Origin: Mesorhizobium sp. YM1C-6-2
GTDB lineage: Bacteria > Pseudomonadota > Alphaproteobacteria > Rhizobiales > Rhizobiaceae
DNA length: 63,677 nt
Reading direction: 5' to 3'
Assembly: GCF_003666685.1 (NCBI RefSeq)
Contig: NZ_RCIZ01000016.1
Location: 1 to 63,677, forward strand
Part shown: positions 8,592 through 17,479 of the stretch, piece after piece
Layout: the number at the start of each line of letters is the position of its first letter
Position numbering within the stretch: the first letter of the stretch is position 1
The notes under the pieces: generated by a model
Seen by the model: the letters and a program-made list of their open reading frames with translations, nothing else
Database searches by the model: none
Told to the model about the DNA's origin: nothing
Translations under genes and position numbers: made by a program

Positions 8592-10445
8592 ATGCCCATC
8601 CGCCAGCTATCCGACACGATGATCAACCAGATCGCCGCCGGCGAGGTCATCGAACGTCCTGCAAGCGTGGTGAAGGAACTGGTCGAGAACGCGCTCGACG
8701 CCGGCGCTTCGCGCGTCGAGATCGCCACCGCCGGCGGCGGCCTGTCGCTCATCCGCGTGGTCGACGACGGTTCCGGCATAGCCATCGACGAGCTGATGCT
8801 CGCGGTCTCCCGCCATTGCACGTCCAAGCTTTCGACCGACATCCACGACATCCGATCGCTCGGCTTCCGCGGCGAGGCCCTGCCCTCGATCGGCTCCGTC
8901 GCACGGCTTGCCATCCGCTCGCGCACGCCAAGCTCCGATGCCGCGGCCGAGGTTTCCGTCGAAGGCGGCCATCTGTCGGCGGTGAAGCCGGCGGCCGCCA
9001 ACCGCGGCACGTCGGTCGAGGTCCGCGACCTCTTCTTCGCGACGCCGGCCCGGCTGAAATTCATGAAGGGCGAACGCGCCGAAAGCTCGGCGATATCGGA
9101 CGTGGTGAAGCGCATCGCCATCGCCTTCCCTTCCGTCCGCTTCACCCTCTCGGGCACCGACCGCTCGACGCTCGACCTGCCGGCGGCGGACGACACGCCG
9201 GAAGGGCGTCTGCGCCGCATCGCTCAGGTGATGGGCTCCGACTTCCCTGAAAACGCGCTTGCCGTCGACGCGGTCCGCGAGGACGTGGCGCTTTCCGGCC
9301 ACATATCCATCCCCTCCTACAGCCGCGCCAACGCGCTGCAGCAATATGCCTATGTCAACGGCCGCCCGGTGCGCGATAAACTGATCGCCGGCGCCATCCG
9401 CGGCGCCTTTGCCGACGTGCTGCCGCGCGACCGCCATGCGGTGTCAGTGCTTTTCCTGACGCTCGATCCGGCGCTGGTTGACGTCAATGTCCACCCCGCA
9501 AAGGCGGATGTCCGCTTCCGCGATCCCGGCCTCGTCCGCGGCCTGATCGTCGGCGCCATCAAGCAGGCGCTCGCCGCCGCCGGCATCCGCTCGGCGACCA
9601 CGGGAGCGGCCGGCCTCGCCAATGCATTCAGGCCGGGTCCAGCAACCTACGGCCATCCGGGTCCCGCCAACGGCCACCGCACCTACGATCCGTCCTTCCG
9701 CGCTTCCTCCGGCGGCTTCGACACCGCCCGCTCGCCCTACCGTCCCCTCGACATGGGTTTCGGCCAGGGTTTTGGAGAAAGCGTCCAGGCCGCCTTCGAC
9801 GCCGGCCCGGCCGTCAGCGCCGACGCGCGCGCCGGCATCGACGCGCCGGACCAAAGCCTGCTCGGCGCCGAACTGGGTGCCGCCCGCGCGCAGGTGCACG
9901 AGAACTACATCGTCGCGCAGACCCACGATTCCCTGGTTATCGTCGACCAGCACGCCGCCCATGAGCGCCTGGTATACGAGGCGCTGAAAGAGGCCCTCCA
10001 CTCGCGTCCCATGCCGGCGCAGATGCTTCTCCTTCCCGAGATCGTCGACCTTCCCGAGGAGGATGCCGAGCGCCTCGCCTCCCATGCCGACACGCTCTCC
10101 CGCTTCGGCCTCGGTATCGAACGCTTCGGCCCCGGCGCGGTCGCGGTGCGCGAGACGCCCTCCATGCTCGGCGAGACCGATGTCGGCCAGCTTGTACGCG
10201 ATCTCGCCGACGAGATCGCAGACAACGACACGGTCGACACGCTGAAGGAACGGCTCGACCGTATCGCGGCGACCATGGCCTGCCACGGCTCGGTCCGCTC
10301 CGGCCGGTTGCTGAAGCCCGAGGAGATGAACGCGCTTCTGCGCCAGATGGAGGCGACGCCGGGCTCCGGCACCTGCAACCACGGCCGCCCGACCTATATC
10401 GAACTCAAGCTCGCCGACATCGAGCGGCTGTTCGGCCGGCGTTAG
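8592..10445 (+). CDS. mutL: DNA mismatch repair protein MutL (endonuclease type)
   Basis: A 617-residue GHKL ATPase. The N-terminal domain begins [24 protein letters not shown] and contains [14 protein letters not shown] and GFRGEAL, the ATP-binding motifs. A low-complexity Gly/Pro/Ala linker spans about residues 335-435. The C-terminal domain carries the nickase motif DQHA-x2-E-x4-E (D452 to E463) and CNHGRP (C595-P600), which mark MutL proteins of bacteria without MutH. It should be loaded by MutS and nick the new strand. First gene of a stretch followed by a DUF2093 gene; see the -10 box for a possible leaderless start. Confidence 0.97.
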   Translation: MPIRQLSDTMINQIAAGEVIERPASVVKELVENALDAGASRVEIATAGGGLSLIRVVDDGSGIAIDELMLAVSRHCTSKLSTDIHDIRSLGFRGEALPSIGSVARLAIRSRTPSSDAAAEVSVEGGHLSAVKPAAANRGTSVEVRDLFFATPARLKFMKGERAESSAISDVVKRIAIAFPSVRFTLSGTDRSTLDLPAADDTPEGRLRRIAQVMGSDFPENALAVDAVREDVALSGHISIPSYSRANALQQYAYVNGRPVRDKLIAGAIRGAFADVLPRDRHAVSVLFLTLDPALVDVNVHPAKADVRFRDPGLVRGLIVGAIKQALAAAGIRSATTGAAGLANAFRPGPATYGHPGPANGHRTYDPSFRASSGGFDTARSPYRPLDMGFGQGFGESVQAAFDAGPAVSADARAGIDAPDQSLLGAELGAARAQVHENYIVAQTHDSLVIVDQHAAHERLVYEALKEALHSRPMPAQMLLLPEIVDLPEEDAERLASHADTLSRFGLGIERFGPGAVAVRETPSMLGETDVGQLVRDLADEIADNDTVDTLKERLDRIAATMACHGSVRSGRLLKPEEMNALLRQMEATPGSGTCNHGRPTYIELKLADIERLFGRR

Positions 10446-10515
10446 CCATGCCCGTCGGCATCCAGCGCGATTTCGCCCGCTTGACCTCTTCGGGGTTTTG
10501 TGGCGGAACAAAACG

Positions 10516-10752
10516 ATGATGAACAGATTTGAGGGTCCCGGCGCCCGGGAAGCCCGTATCCGCTATCTCGACGGCGATTTCCAGGTCACCAGCCCCGGCG
10601 CCTTCGTGCGCTGCGCCGTCACCGGCGAATCCATCCCGCTCGACGAGTTGAAGTACTGGAGCGTCGCCCGGCAGGAGGCCTATATCAACGCAGCCGCCTC
10701 GCTGAAGCGTGAAATGGACGCCAATCCGGAGCTTAGCCGCCGGCGCACCTGA
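10516..10752 (+). CDS. DUF2093 small protein
   Basis: A 78-residue protein whose core, EARIRYLDGDFQVTSPGAFVRCAV followed by TGESIPLDELKYWSVARQEAY, matches the alphaproteobacterial DUF2093 family, usually found beside mutL or lpxK as here. Function unknown; a single cysteine and the compact beta-rich pattern suggest a small folded cytoplasmic protein. Two adjacent ATG codons (10516, 10519) could start it; an upstream in-frame TTG at 10498 is less likely. It is convergent with lpxK, with a palindromic repeat between them. Confidence 0.75.
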   Translation: MMNRFEGPGAREARIRYLDGDFQVTSPGAFVRCAVTGESIPLDELKYWSVARQEAYINAAASLKREMDANPELSRRRT

Positions 10753-10753
10753 C

Positions 10754-10798
10754 GCATGATCCCGAAAAGTGTGTAGCGGTTTTCGGAAAAGATTATGC
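10754..10798. repeat. Rhizobial-type intergenic palindromic repeat
   Basis: A 45-base imperfect palindrome starting GCATGATCCCGAAAAG and ending TTTTCGGAAAAGATTATGC lies between the convergent DUF2093 and lpxK genes. Sequences of this form (GCATGATC-CGAAAA ... TTTTCGG-GATCATGC) are very common between genes in rhizobial chromosomes and may act as transcript ends. Confidence 0.65.
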
Positions 10799-10813
10799 TG
10801 AAATAACCGGGCG

Positions 10814-11839
10814 TCAGGCCTTCAGCCGCCGCTCCCGCCAGGCAGCGAGCGTTTCCTCGATGATGCGTTTCGTCGCAAGCGCGTTCTCGAACACCGCGTC
10901 GATCTCCAGCACGTTGAGCTTGTCGAGCATTTCCTTCAGCGCCGTGCCGTTGCGCAGGCGGGCGAAATCCTTGGCCGTGGTGATCAGCTCCAGTTCGGCG
11001 CCGCCGGCCATATCCACCAGTTCCTTCAACTCGTCGTTCGAGTAGAAATGGTGATCCGAAAACGACCGGGTCATCACGACCTCGCCGCCCGCATTGGTCA
11101 CCGTGTCGAAGAACTTGTCCGGATGGCCGATGCCGGCGAAGGCGAGGAAGCGCCGGTTGGCGAATTTGTCGGCGCCGCGCGTCCTCGTCACTGCCTCGAA
11201 GATCGGGCGGCCGGCGCGCGCCGCCAGCCTGACCACCGCCTCGCCTGCCTTGTCCTCGCCCATGCGCACGATGCCGGTCGCGAAACGAACCTGGTCGATC
11301 AGGTTGGCGCGCAGCGGCCCTCCGGGCAGCACATGGCCGTTGCCGACGCCGTAGCGCCCGTCCACCACGACCAGCGCATAGTCCATGTGGATCTGGGCGC
11401 TCTGGAAGCCGTCGTCCATGATCAGGAAATCGCAGCCGCGCTGCATCAGGAGCTTGGCGCCTGCAACGCGGTTCGGCGTCGTCGCGGTGATCGCGTGGTC
11501 CGACAGCAGCAGCGGCTCGTCGCCAACCTGCCGGGCGCTGTCGTGCTTGCGGTCGACGACATGCGGCTCGCCGATGCTGCCGCCATAGCCGCGCGACAGG
11601 AAGCCGGGCGTCAGGTGCATCTTCTTCGCCTGCTTGGCGAGCGCGATCGCGACCGGCGTCTTGCCGGTGCCGCCAACGGTGAAGTTGCCGACGCACAGCA
11701 CCGGGATGTCCAGCTTCTCGCGCCGCGCGTTGATCATCCGCCGCGTGGCGACGAAGCTGTAGATGCGCGACGCCGGGTAGAGGGCGTAGGCGCGCCAATC
11801 CGGCCGCTCCCACCAGAACGGAGGCGCTTCGCTGGCCAT
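10814..11839 (-). CDS. lpxK: Tetraacyldisaccharide 4'-kinase
   Basis: A 341-residue P-loop kinase that phosphorylates the 4' position of the lipid A precursor at the inner membrane. The Walker A motif is GNFTVGGTGKTP (residues 51-62), preceded by an N-terminal amphipathic/hydrophobic region (WRAYALYPASRIYSFVATRR) typical of LpxK. Later motifs ILSRGYGG-like (FLSRGYGG) and MDDGFQ are present. It starts directly after the waaA stop on the same strand, as last gene of a lipopolysaccharide block. Confidence 0.97.
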   Translation of the reverse strand: MASEAPPFWWERPDWRAYALYPASRIYSFVATRRMINARREKLDIPVLCVGNFTVGGTGKTPVAIALAKQAKKMHLTPGFLSRGYGGSIGEPHVVDRKHDSARQVGDEPLLLSDHAITATTPNRVAGAKLLMQRGCDFLIMDDGFQSAQIHMDYALVVVDGRYGVGNGHVLPGGPLRANLIDQVRFATGIVRMGEDKAGEAVVRLAARAGRPIFEAVTRTRGADKFANRRFLAFAGIGHPDKFFDTVTNAGGEVVMTRSFSDHHFYSNDELKELVDMAGGAELELITTAKDFARLRNGTALKEMLDKLNVLEIDAVFENALATKRIIEETLAAWRERRLKA

Positions 11840-13150
11840 TCAGCGCGTACCCTTGAGCCGCGCCTTGACGATCAGCGGATGGATGAACGGTTCGAGCGCC
11901 TTCAGCGTCTTGGAAAGCGCGCCGCGCATCTCGTCGACGGTCGCGGTTCCCGCCGCCATCATCTTGCGGCGGGTGCCGTCGTTGATCAGCAGGAAATTGA
12001 CCGCGCCGGCCAGCATGTCGCGGTCGGCGACGAGCTTGGCCGCGCCGCTGTCGATCAGCCGTTGGTAGGCTTCGCGGAAATTCTGCACGTTGCGCCCGGC
12101 GAGCACCGCCGTTTTCAGCATCGCCGGCTCGAGCGGGTTCTGGCCGCCTTCCGAGGTCAGCGAACGCCCGACGAAGGCGATCTCGGTCAGCCTGAGATAG
12201 AGGCCCATCTCGCCGATCGTATCGCCGAGCAAAATGTCCGTGTCCGAACGGACGCGATCGCCCGAACTGCGCAACACGACCCGCAGCCCCATCGCCGCGA
12301 ATTCGGCCGCCAGCGCCGCGGCCCGCTCGGGATGGCGCGGCACGATGATGGTCAGCAGCCCGGGATGGCGCGAACGCAGCATCCTGTGGATTTCCGCCGC
12401 CATCCTCTCCTCGCCCTCATGCGTCGAGACGGCTGCCCAGGTCGGGCGCAGGCTGAGCTGGCGCGCGATCGAGTGCAGCGCTCGTTCGTCGACGGGTGGT
12501 GGGACTGTGTCGACCTTGAGGTTGCCCGATACCGTCACCGGCCTGGCGCCCAGCGCCTCAAAGCGCTCGGCGTCCGCCTCCGACTGCGCCACCACATGCG
12601 AGAGGTTCTCGAACAGCGCCTCAGCTATGTAGCGACGCTTCTGCCACGAGGCGAAGGAGCGCTCCGAAAGGCGTCCGTTGACCAGAACCTGGGGGATGCG
12701 ACGTCCTCCGAGCTCCATGATCGTCATCGGCCAGATCTCGGATTCCGCGATGATCGCCAGATCCGGCTGCCAGTGGTTGAGGAAGCGCGTGATCGCTGGC
12801 CTCAGGTCGAGCGGCACGAACTGATGGATGATGCTGTCGCCCAGGCGTTCCTCCGCCACCTGCGCCGACGTCACCGTTCCGGTGGTGAGCACGATGTTGA
12901 CGCCGAGACCGAGAATGCTTTCGACCAGGGGGACGATGGCGATCGTCTCGCCGACGCTTGCCGCATGCGCCCAGATCAACGGCCCGTCCGGCCTCGGCTT
13001 ACCGGCGTAGCCGGAGCGCTCATACCGCCGGTTCGGGTCTTCCTTGCCCTTGGTGGCGCGCCAGGCGACGTAGGGACCGACCAGCGGGAAAGCGGCCGCG
13101 CCCGCGAGCCGGTATGCCGCCAGCAGGGTACGCGCCCACTTCTCGCTCAT
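11840..13150 (-). CDS. waaA: 3-deoxy-D-manno-octulosonic acid transferase
   Basis: A 436-residue GT30 family transferase adding KDO to lipid IVA at the cytoplasmic face of the inner membrane. Family features include RYERSGYAGKPRPDGPLIWAHAASVGE near residues 42-67, with the catalytic glutamate in SVGE, VLTTGTVTSAQ, and the C-terminal GGQNPLEPA motif that binds CMP-KDO. It overlaps the DUF374 gene by four bases (ATGA) and abuts lpxK, so the three are surely co-transcribed. Confidence 0.96.
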   Translation of the reverse strand: MSEKWARTLLAAYRLAGAAAFPLVGPYVAWRATKGKEDPNRRYERSGYAGKPRPDGPLIWAHAASVGETIAIVPLVESILGLGVNIVLTTGTVTSAQVAEERLGDSIIHQFVPLDLRPAITRFLNHWQPDLAIIAESEIWPMTIMELGGRRIPQVLVNGRLSERSFASWQKRRYIAEALFENLSHVVAQSEADAERFEALGARPVTVSGNLKVDTVPPPVDERALHSIARQLSLRPTWAAVSTHEGEERMAAEIHRMLRSRHPGLLTIIVPRHPERAAALAAEFAAMGLRVVLRSSGDRVRSDTDILLGDTIGEMGLYLRLTEIAFVGRSLTSEGGQNPLEPAMLKTAVLAGRNVQNFREAYQRLIDSGAAKLVADRDMLAGAVNFLLINDGTRRKMMAAGTATVDEMRGALSKTLKALEPFIHPLIVKARLKGTR

Positions 13151-13932
13151 CGCACACCATCTACGAGGGCATAGGCCTCGGCCGTCGCCGCGTTGAGTGT
13201 GTCGGTCAGCAATTGCCGCTTGCGTTCCATCTCGGCCTCGTCCGCGTCCTTCGGAACATAGATGAGGTCGCCGATGGCCATGGCGCTGCGGCCGAAAGGC
13301 AGGCTGATCGTCGTCTTGTCCCAGCTCTTCTCCAGCACCTTGCGGCGGCTGGTCGCGATCGCCGCGCTGATGATCGGCCGACCGGACAGGCGGGCAAGCA
13401 GGATGACGCCCATTCCGGCCTCGCGCGGCTTGCCATGCGGTATGTCTGCGATCATGGCGACGTTCTTGCCGGCGTCGAGCGCCTTTTTCAGGGCAATGAG
13501 CGCCTTGGCGCCGCCCTTGTCGAAATGGCGGGTGTTCTGCCGTCCGCCGGAGCCGCGCACCGCATCGATGCCGAACTTCTCGAGGACCATCGCGTTCAGC
13601 TCTGCGTCGGCGCTGCGCGACACCATCGCGACCAGTTCCCTGCTGCTCGGATAGAAGACCGGCGCAAGCAGGTGCTGGCCGTGCCAGAGCGCCACGATCC
13701 CCGGTTCGTCGACCTCGTAGGTGCCGTCAAGCTTGATCGAGCCGGCGACCGTCGGATTGGTCAGCTTCACGAAGCGCAGCGCCTGTGCGAACATCGAGGT
13801 GAGGACGCCCTTCGCCACGCGCGACTGGGCGAGCGGCTCGCGGATCTTCATCCACAAGGCCTTTGGCCGATTGGCGGCCTTCTTCTTGGCGGCACGCCGG
13901 ACCACCGGCTGCGCTGCGGTCTGCTCGTCCAT
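13147..13932 (-). CDS. DUF374 lysophospholipid acyltransferase-like protein
   Basis: A 261-residue protein of the DUF374 family, related to the LPLAT acyltransferases. LWHGQHLLAPV supplies the usual H-x4-D-like position in altered form (here WHGQHLL), followed by MVSRSADAELNAMVLEKFGIDAVRGSGG, and ADIPHGKPREAGMGVILLARLSGRPI. A Lys/Arg-rich start precedes an amphipathic helix. It is encoded between DUF4170 (overlap of one base) and waaA (ATGA overlap), a conserved rhizobial order, so a role in lipid A or KDO-lipid acylation is inferred, not shown. Confidence 0.85.
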   Translation of the reverse strand: MDEQTAAQPVVRRAAKKKAANRPKALWMKIREPLAQSRVAKGVLTSMFAQALRFVKLTNPTVAGSIKLDGTYEVDEPGIVALWHGQHLLAPVFYPSSRELVAMVSRSADAELNAMVLEKFGIDAVRGSGGRQNTRHFDKGGAKALIALKKALDAGKNVAMIADIPHGKPREAGMGVILLARLSGRPIISAAIATSRRKVLEKSWDKTTISLPFGRSAMAIGDLIYVPKDADEAEMERKRQLLTDTLNAATAEAYALVDGVR

Positions 13933-14216
13933 TATTGTTCCGATCCGGAGCCCTTCATCTCCGGCCCTTTCATGTCCGGCCCCGTCATGTCGGGATCGAG
14001 CAGCCGGTGCAGATGAACGACGAAATACCGCATGTGCGCGTTGTCGACGCTCGCTTGGGCCTTCGCCTTCCAGGCTGCGTGGGCAGTTTTGTAGTTCGGG
14101 TAGATGCCGACGATGTCGAGCCCGTCGAGATCACGAAATTCCGTGCTGCCGAGCTTCTTCAGTTCACCGCCGAAAACCAGATGCAAAAGCTGTTTTTCGC
14201 CATCTGCGCCGGCCAT
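13932..14216 (-). CDS. DUF4170 small protein
   Basis: A 94-residue protein matching the DUF4170 family seen in front of the KDO/lipid A genes of rhizobia: LLHLVFGGELKKLG, DIVGIYPNYKTAHAAWKAKAQ and VDNAHMRYFVVHLHRLLDP. The tail is an imperfect repeat, DMTGPDMKGPEMKGSG. Start at 14216 is preceded by AAGGTG at a suitable distance; the longer open frame has no protein-like content. Function unknown. Its stop shares one base with the DUF374 start. Confidence 0.75.
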   Translation of the reverse strand: MAGADGEKQLLHLVFGGELKKLGSTEFRDLDGLDIVGIYPNYKTAHAAWKAKAQASVDNAHMRYFVVHLHRLLDPDMTGPDMKGPEMKGSGSEQ

Positions 14217-14391
14217 TTTGGACACCTTGTTCGCTGCTAGCCGCCTGTCTAACGCATCGGCTGGGGAATCGGAATCGATTTTTGGGCCGCGGCCCTGTGC
14301 AAAACCGGCATTTCGTAGCAACTATGCGCTCAGCCGAATATGTGGCGAAGTAGCCGAAAACGCTTCCTTTTCAAACATATTTCGACGCTTC

Positions 14392-15195
14392 TCAACCGGC
14401 GACGGCGATGGTTCGGGCCATGGCGGCCAGAAGCGCGCCGCTGCCGGCAACCAGCGAGCCGTGCCGGATCTGCGATCCGCCATAGCTCGGCGGCCTGCCG
14501 TGCTCGTCGAGAATGTCGCCGCCCGCCTCGCGCAGGATCAGGTCCGCCGCCGCCAAGTCCCAGTCATGCGAATTCGGCTTTATGAAGCTCGCATCGAGGG
14601 TTCCGTCCGCCACCATCGCCAGGCGGTAGGCGAGCGAGGGCACGTATTCCGCGCGCTTCAGGCGGTCGCGTGTGTCGGGCGGCAGCGCATCGATCATCAC
14701 GGCCGGGCCTCCGACCAGCGCCACCGGCCGCACAGCACCGAGCTTCAGCCGCTTGCCATTCTTGAAGGCGCCGCCGCCGAGCACCGCCGAAAACGTCTCC
14801 TGGCGGGCCGGACATTCCAGCACGCCGGCGATCGACCGGCCCTGCTCGACAACCGCGACGGAGACGCACCAGTCGCGCCGGCCCTCCAGGAAACCGCGCG
14901 TGCCGTCTATCGGATCGACCACGAAGGTGCGACGAGCCGCGAGCCGCGCGGCGTCGTCCGCCCTCTCCTCGGAGAGCCACCCGTAGTCCGGCCTTGCAGC
15001 CAGCAGGGTCTCGTTCAGAAAATGGTCGGCGGCGTAGTCGGCCTCGCTTACCGGCGACGTGCCGCCCTTCAGCCACACCTCCGGGCTTTGCCCGAAATAG
15101 CGCAGGGCTATCTTTCCGGCCTCCCGCGCGGCCTCCAGCAGCAGAGCGAGATCGCCCGCAAGGTCGGTTTCGTTGATCTGCTCAACTGCCGGCAA
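14392..15195 (-). CDS. cysQ: 3'(2'),5'-bisphosphate nucleotidase / inositol monophosphatase family
   Basis: A 267-residue metal-dependent phosphatase. Lithium-sensitive phosphatase motifs are WLSEE (metal-binding glutamate), DPIDGTRGFLEG, and the C-terminal WDLAAADLILREAGG. The GFLEG variant after DPIDGT is characteristic of CysQ-like enzymes hydrolysing PAP (adenosine bisphosphate) in sulfate metabolism, rather than of SuhB. Its start overlaps the end of pmbA by 14 bases, so both are co-transcribed. Substrate assignment is by family. Confidence 0.85.
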   Translation of the reverse strand: MPAVEQINETDLAGDLALLLEAAREAGKIALRYFGQSPEVWLKGGTSPVSEADYAADHFLNETLLAARPDYGWLSEERADDAARLAARRTFVVDPIDGTRGFLEGRRDWCVSVAVVEQGRSIAGVLECPARQETFSAVLGGGAFKNGKRLKLGAVRPVALVGGPAVMIDALPPDTRDRLKRAEYVPSLAYRLAMVADGTLDASFIKPNSHDWDLAAADLILREAGGDILDEHGRPPSYGGSQIRHGSLVAGSGALLAAMARTIAVAG

Positions 15196-16525
15196 GGGTC
15201 ATCCCTTCGATCAGCAGCGTCGGACTCGCGGTCGCGTAGTTGCGGTCGAGGTCGCTCGCCGGCACCATCCTGAGGAACATATCCTTGAGGTTCGACGCGA
15301 TCGTCACCTCCGCCACAGGATGGGTCAGTTCGCCGTTCTCGATCCAGAGGCCCGAAGCGCCGCGGCTGTATTCGCCGGTAATCATGTCGACGCCCTGGCC
15401 GAACACTTCGGTGACGTAGAAGCCAGTCTTCAGCGACCTGATGATGTCTTCCGGGCTCCTTTCGCCCGCCTCGATAGCCAGATTGGTCGAAGACGGCGAC
15501 ACCGACGAGCCCGAGCGTGCGCCGCGGCCGTTGGTCTGGAGGCCGAGCTCCCGCGCCGCCGAGGTCGACAGGAACCAGTGGTTCAACACGCCTTTCTCGA
15601 CCATCAGCAGCTTTTCGCCGGCAATGCCCTCGCCGTCGAACGGCCGCGAAGCCTGGCCGCGCATCAGCGCCGGCTCGTCCGTCACGGTGATAGCCGCCGA
15701 GGCGACCTGCTGGCCCATCCTGTCGCGCAGGAAGCTCGTCTTGCGGGCGACCGACGCGCCGTTGATCGCGCCGGCGAGATGCCCGGCGATCCCACGCGCC
15801 ACGCGCGGGTCGAACACGACGTCGACCGTGCCGGTCTTCGCCTTGCGGGGGTTCAGCCGGCGCACCACGCGCTCGCCGGCCTTGCGGCCGATCTCTTCGG
15901 CGGAATCGAGGTCGGCAAAATGCGGCCGCGACGAATAATCGTAGTCGCGTTCCATGCCGGTCCCCTGCCCGGCGATCACGCTCGCAGAGCGGCCGAAGCG
16001 CGAACCGAGATAGTGGCCGACGAAGCCATGAGACGTCGCAAGCACCAGCCCGCCAAGGCCCGCGCTGGCGCCGCTGCCACCCGAATTCGTCACGCCCGGC
16101 ACCGCCAGCGCGGCCGCCTCGGCCGCGAGCGCGCTTTCGCGCAGTTCGTCCGCCGAGACCGCCGTCGTATCGTAGAGATCGAGGTCGCGGATCGTCTTGG
16201 CGAGCAGGTTGGCGTCAGCCAGCCCCTGGTAGGGGTCTTCCGGCGACACCTTCGCCATGGCGACCGCGCGCTCGGCAAGTGCTGCCGGATCGGACGAAGC
16301 CGTTGCCGAGACGCTGGCGACGCGCCTGCCGACGAACACCCTCAGCGACACGTCGTCGCCTTCGGAGGAATTGGTGCTCTCCACCTTGCCCAGCCGCACC
16401 GAGACGCTGGTCGAGCGCCCTCTTACCGCGACCGCGTCGGCGGCGTCCGCGCCGGCCTTCTTCGCCGCCTCGACAAGGGCCGCGACCTGGTCGGTCAAGC
16501 GCGCGGCATCGGCTGCATCATTCAT
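15182..16525 (-). CDS. pmbA: TldD/PmbA family metalloprotease subunit (PmbA/TldE)
   Basis: A 447-residue protein of the PmbA/TldE branch, which pairs with TldD to degrade unfolded or modified peptides such as CcdA and to mature microcins. Visible family regions are SVRLGKVESTNSSEGDDVSLRVF near the N-terminus, DVVFDPRVARGIAGHLAGAINGASV, and the C-terminal GQGVDMITGEYSRGASGLWIENGE. It lacks the HExxxH zinc motif, as usual for this partner. No tldD lies in the window. Start 16525 has CAGGA upstream; the longer frame to 16600 is unsupported. Confidence 0.92.
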   Translation of the reverse strand: MNDAADAARLTDQVAALVEAAKKAGADAADAVAVRGRSTSVSVRLGKVESTNSSEGDDVSLRVFVGRRVASVSATASSDPAALAERAVAMAKVSPEDPYQGLADANLLAKTIRDLDLYDTTAVSADELRESALAAEAAALAVPGVTNSGGSGASAGLGGLVLATSHGFVGHYLGSRFGRSASVIAGQGTGMERDYDYSSRPHFADLDSAEEIGRKAGERVVRRLNPRKAKTGTVDVVFDPRVARGIAGHLAGAINGASVARKTSFLRDRMGQQVASAAITVTDEPALMRGQASRPFDGEGIAGEKLLMVEKGVLNHWFLSTSAARELGLQTNGRGARSGSSVSPSSTNLAIEAGERSPEDIIRSLKTGFYVTEVFGQGVDMITGEYSRGASGLWIENGELTHPVAEVTIASNLKDMFLRMVPASDLDRNYATASPTLLIEGMTLAGS

Positions 16526-16624
16526 CGTCTGTCCTGATTGTTCATGCGCTAGGCGGGGAACTCTGCCCAACCATCTATTGTTCCGGCCGGCCTTCTGCAA
16601 TGGCTGCGGCGTCGCGCACTTCAG

Positions 16625-17479
16625 TCAGGCGGCTGCCCTGGCCCTGAGGGCCGCCTCCACGGCGCGCTTCAGCTCGTCCTTCACCGGCGCCGTCTCGGCC
16701 ATCAGCGTGTCTATCTTCAGGAAGTCGAGCACACGGTATTTGGATACCGGCGGGCAAAGCAGTATGTCGGGCGGGCAACGCTCCACCTTGTGCGCGATGA
16801 TCGACTGCATCAGCAGTTGCGTGGCGCCGAACATCAGGTCGATCGAGGTCGGCTTGCGGCCCTCCTCCTGCGGCGAACCCACAACATCGACCGCGATCAC
16901 GATATCGGCCTTGCCGTGCAGGAGGTCGAACGGCACCGGATTGTACATGCCTCCGTCGATGTAGGTCCGCCCTTCCCGCACCACCGGGGCGAAGACCGCC
17001 GGTATCGCGGCCGAGGCTGCCAGCGCGAGATGCAGATCGCCTTCGGAAAACACTTTCAGGTGATGGCCGAAATAGTCCGTCGCCGTGACCTGCAGCGGTA
17101 TCGCCAGCTCCTCGAAGGTCTTCGGAACCTGGTGCGGCAGGAAGGCATGCAGGACGCGCTCGATGTTGAACTGCGTGACCTTGAACCCGCCCATCATCTG
17201 CGACAGCGTCTCGGGACGGGCGCTCCACATCCTGGCGACCACCTCGGCGCGGCGCGACAGGATCGAGCGGGCGTAGGCGTTGATGTGCTTGCCTGTCATG
17301 CCGGAGGCGACGGCCGCCGCCATGATCGCGCCGATCGAGGTCCCCGCCACCGCGACCGGCCGTATGCCGAGTTCGTCGAGCGCTTCGATGACGTGGATGT
17401 GGGCCAGCCCCCTCGCCCCGCCGCCGCCGAAGGCTATGGCGAAGCTCGGACCGCCGCCGGCCACGGCGTCGGTCGTCAC
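16625..17479 (-). CDS. Patatin-like phospholipase (RssA/NTE type)
   Basis: A 284-residue Ser-Asp dyad lipid hydrolase. The oxyanion loop GGGGARG is at residues 18-24, the nucleophile S48 in GTSIG, and D175 in YIDGGMYNPVP. Short bacterial members resemble E. coli RssA. GTG 17479 is the start: it overlaps the TGA stop of the upstream M16 gene (GTGA, 17479-17476), with AAGGGG just before it, so translation is likely coupled. Together with the two M16 peptidase genes it forms a three-gene operon, which hints at an envelope quality or remodelling role. Confidence 0.9.
   Translation of the reverse strand: MTTDAVAGGGPSFAIAFGGGGARGLAHIHVIEALDELGIRPVAVAGTSIGAIMAAAVASGMTGKHINAYARSILSRRAEVVARMWSARPETLSQMMGGFKVTQFNIERVLHAFLPHQVPKTFEELAIPLQVTATDYFGHHLKVFSEGDLHLALAASAAIPAVFAPVVREGRTYIDGGMYNPVPFDLLHGKADIVIAVDVVGSPQEEGRKPTSIDLMFGATQLLMQSIIAHKVERCPPDILLCPPVSKYRVLDFLKIDTLMAETAPVKDELKRAVEAALRARAAA

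Noticed and set aside
11048..13174. Open frame of 708 codons on the plus strand across lpxK and waaA
   Set aside because: Antisense of two well-supported genes; Arg/His/Asp-rich without any recognisable motif.
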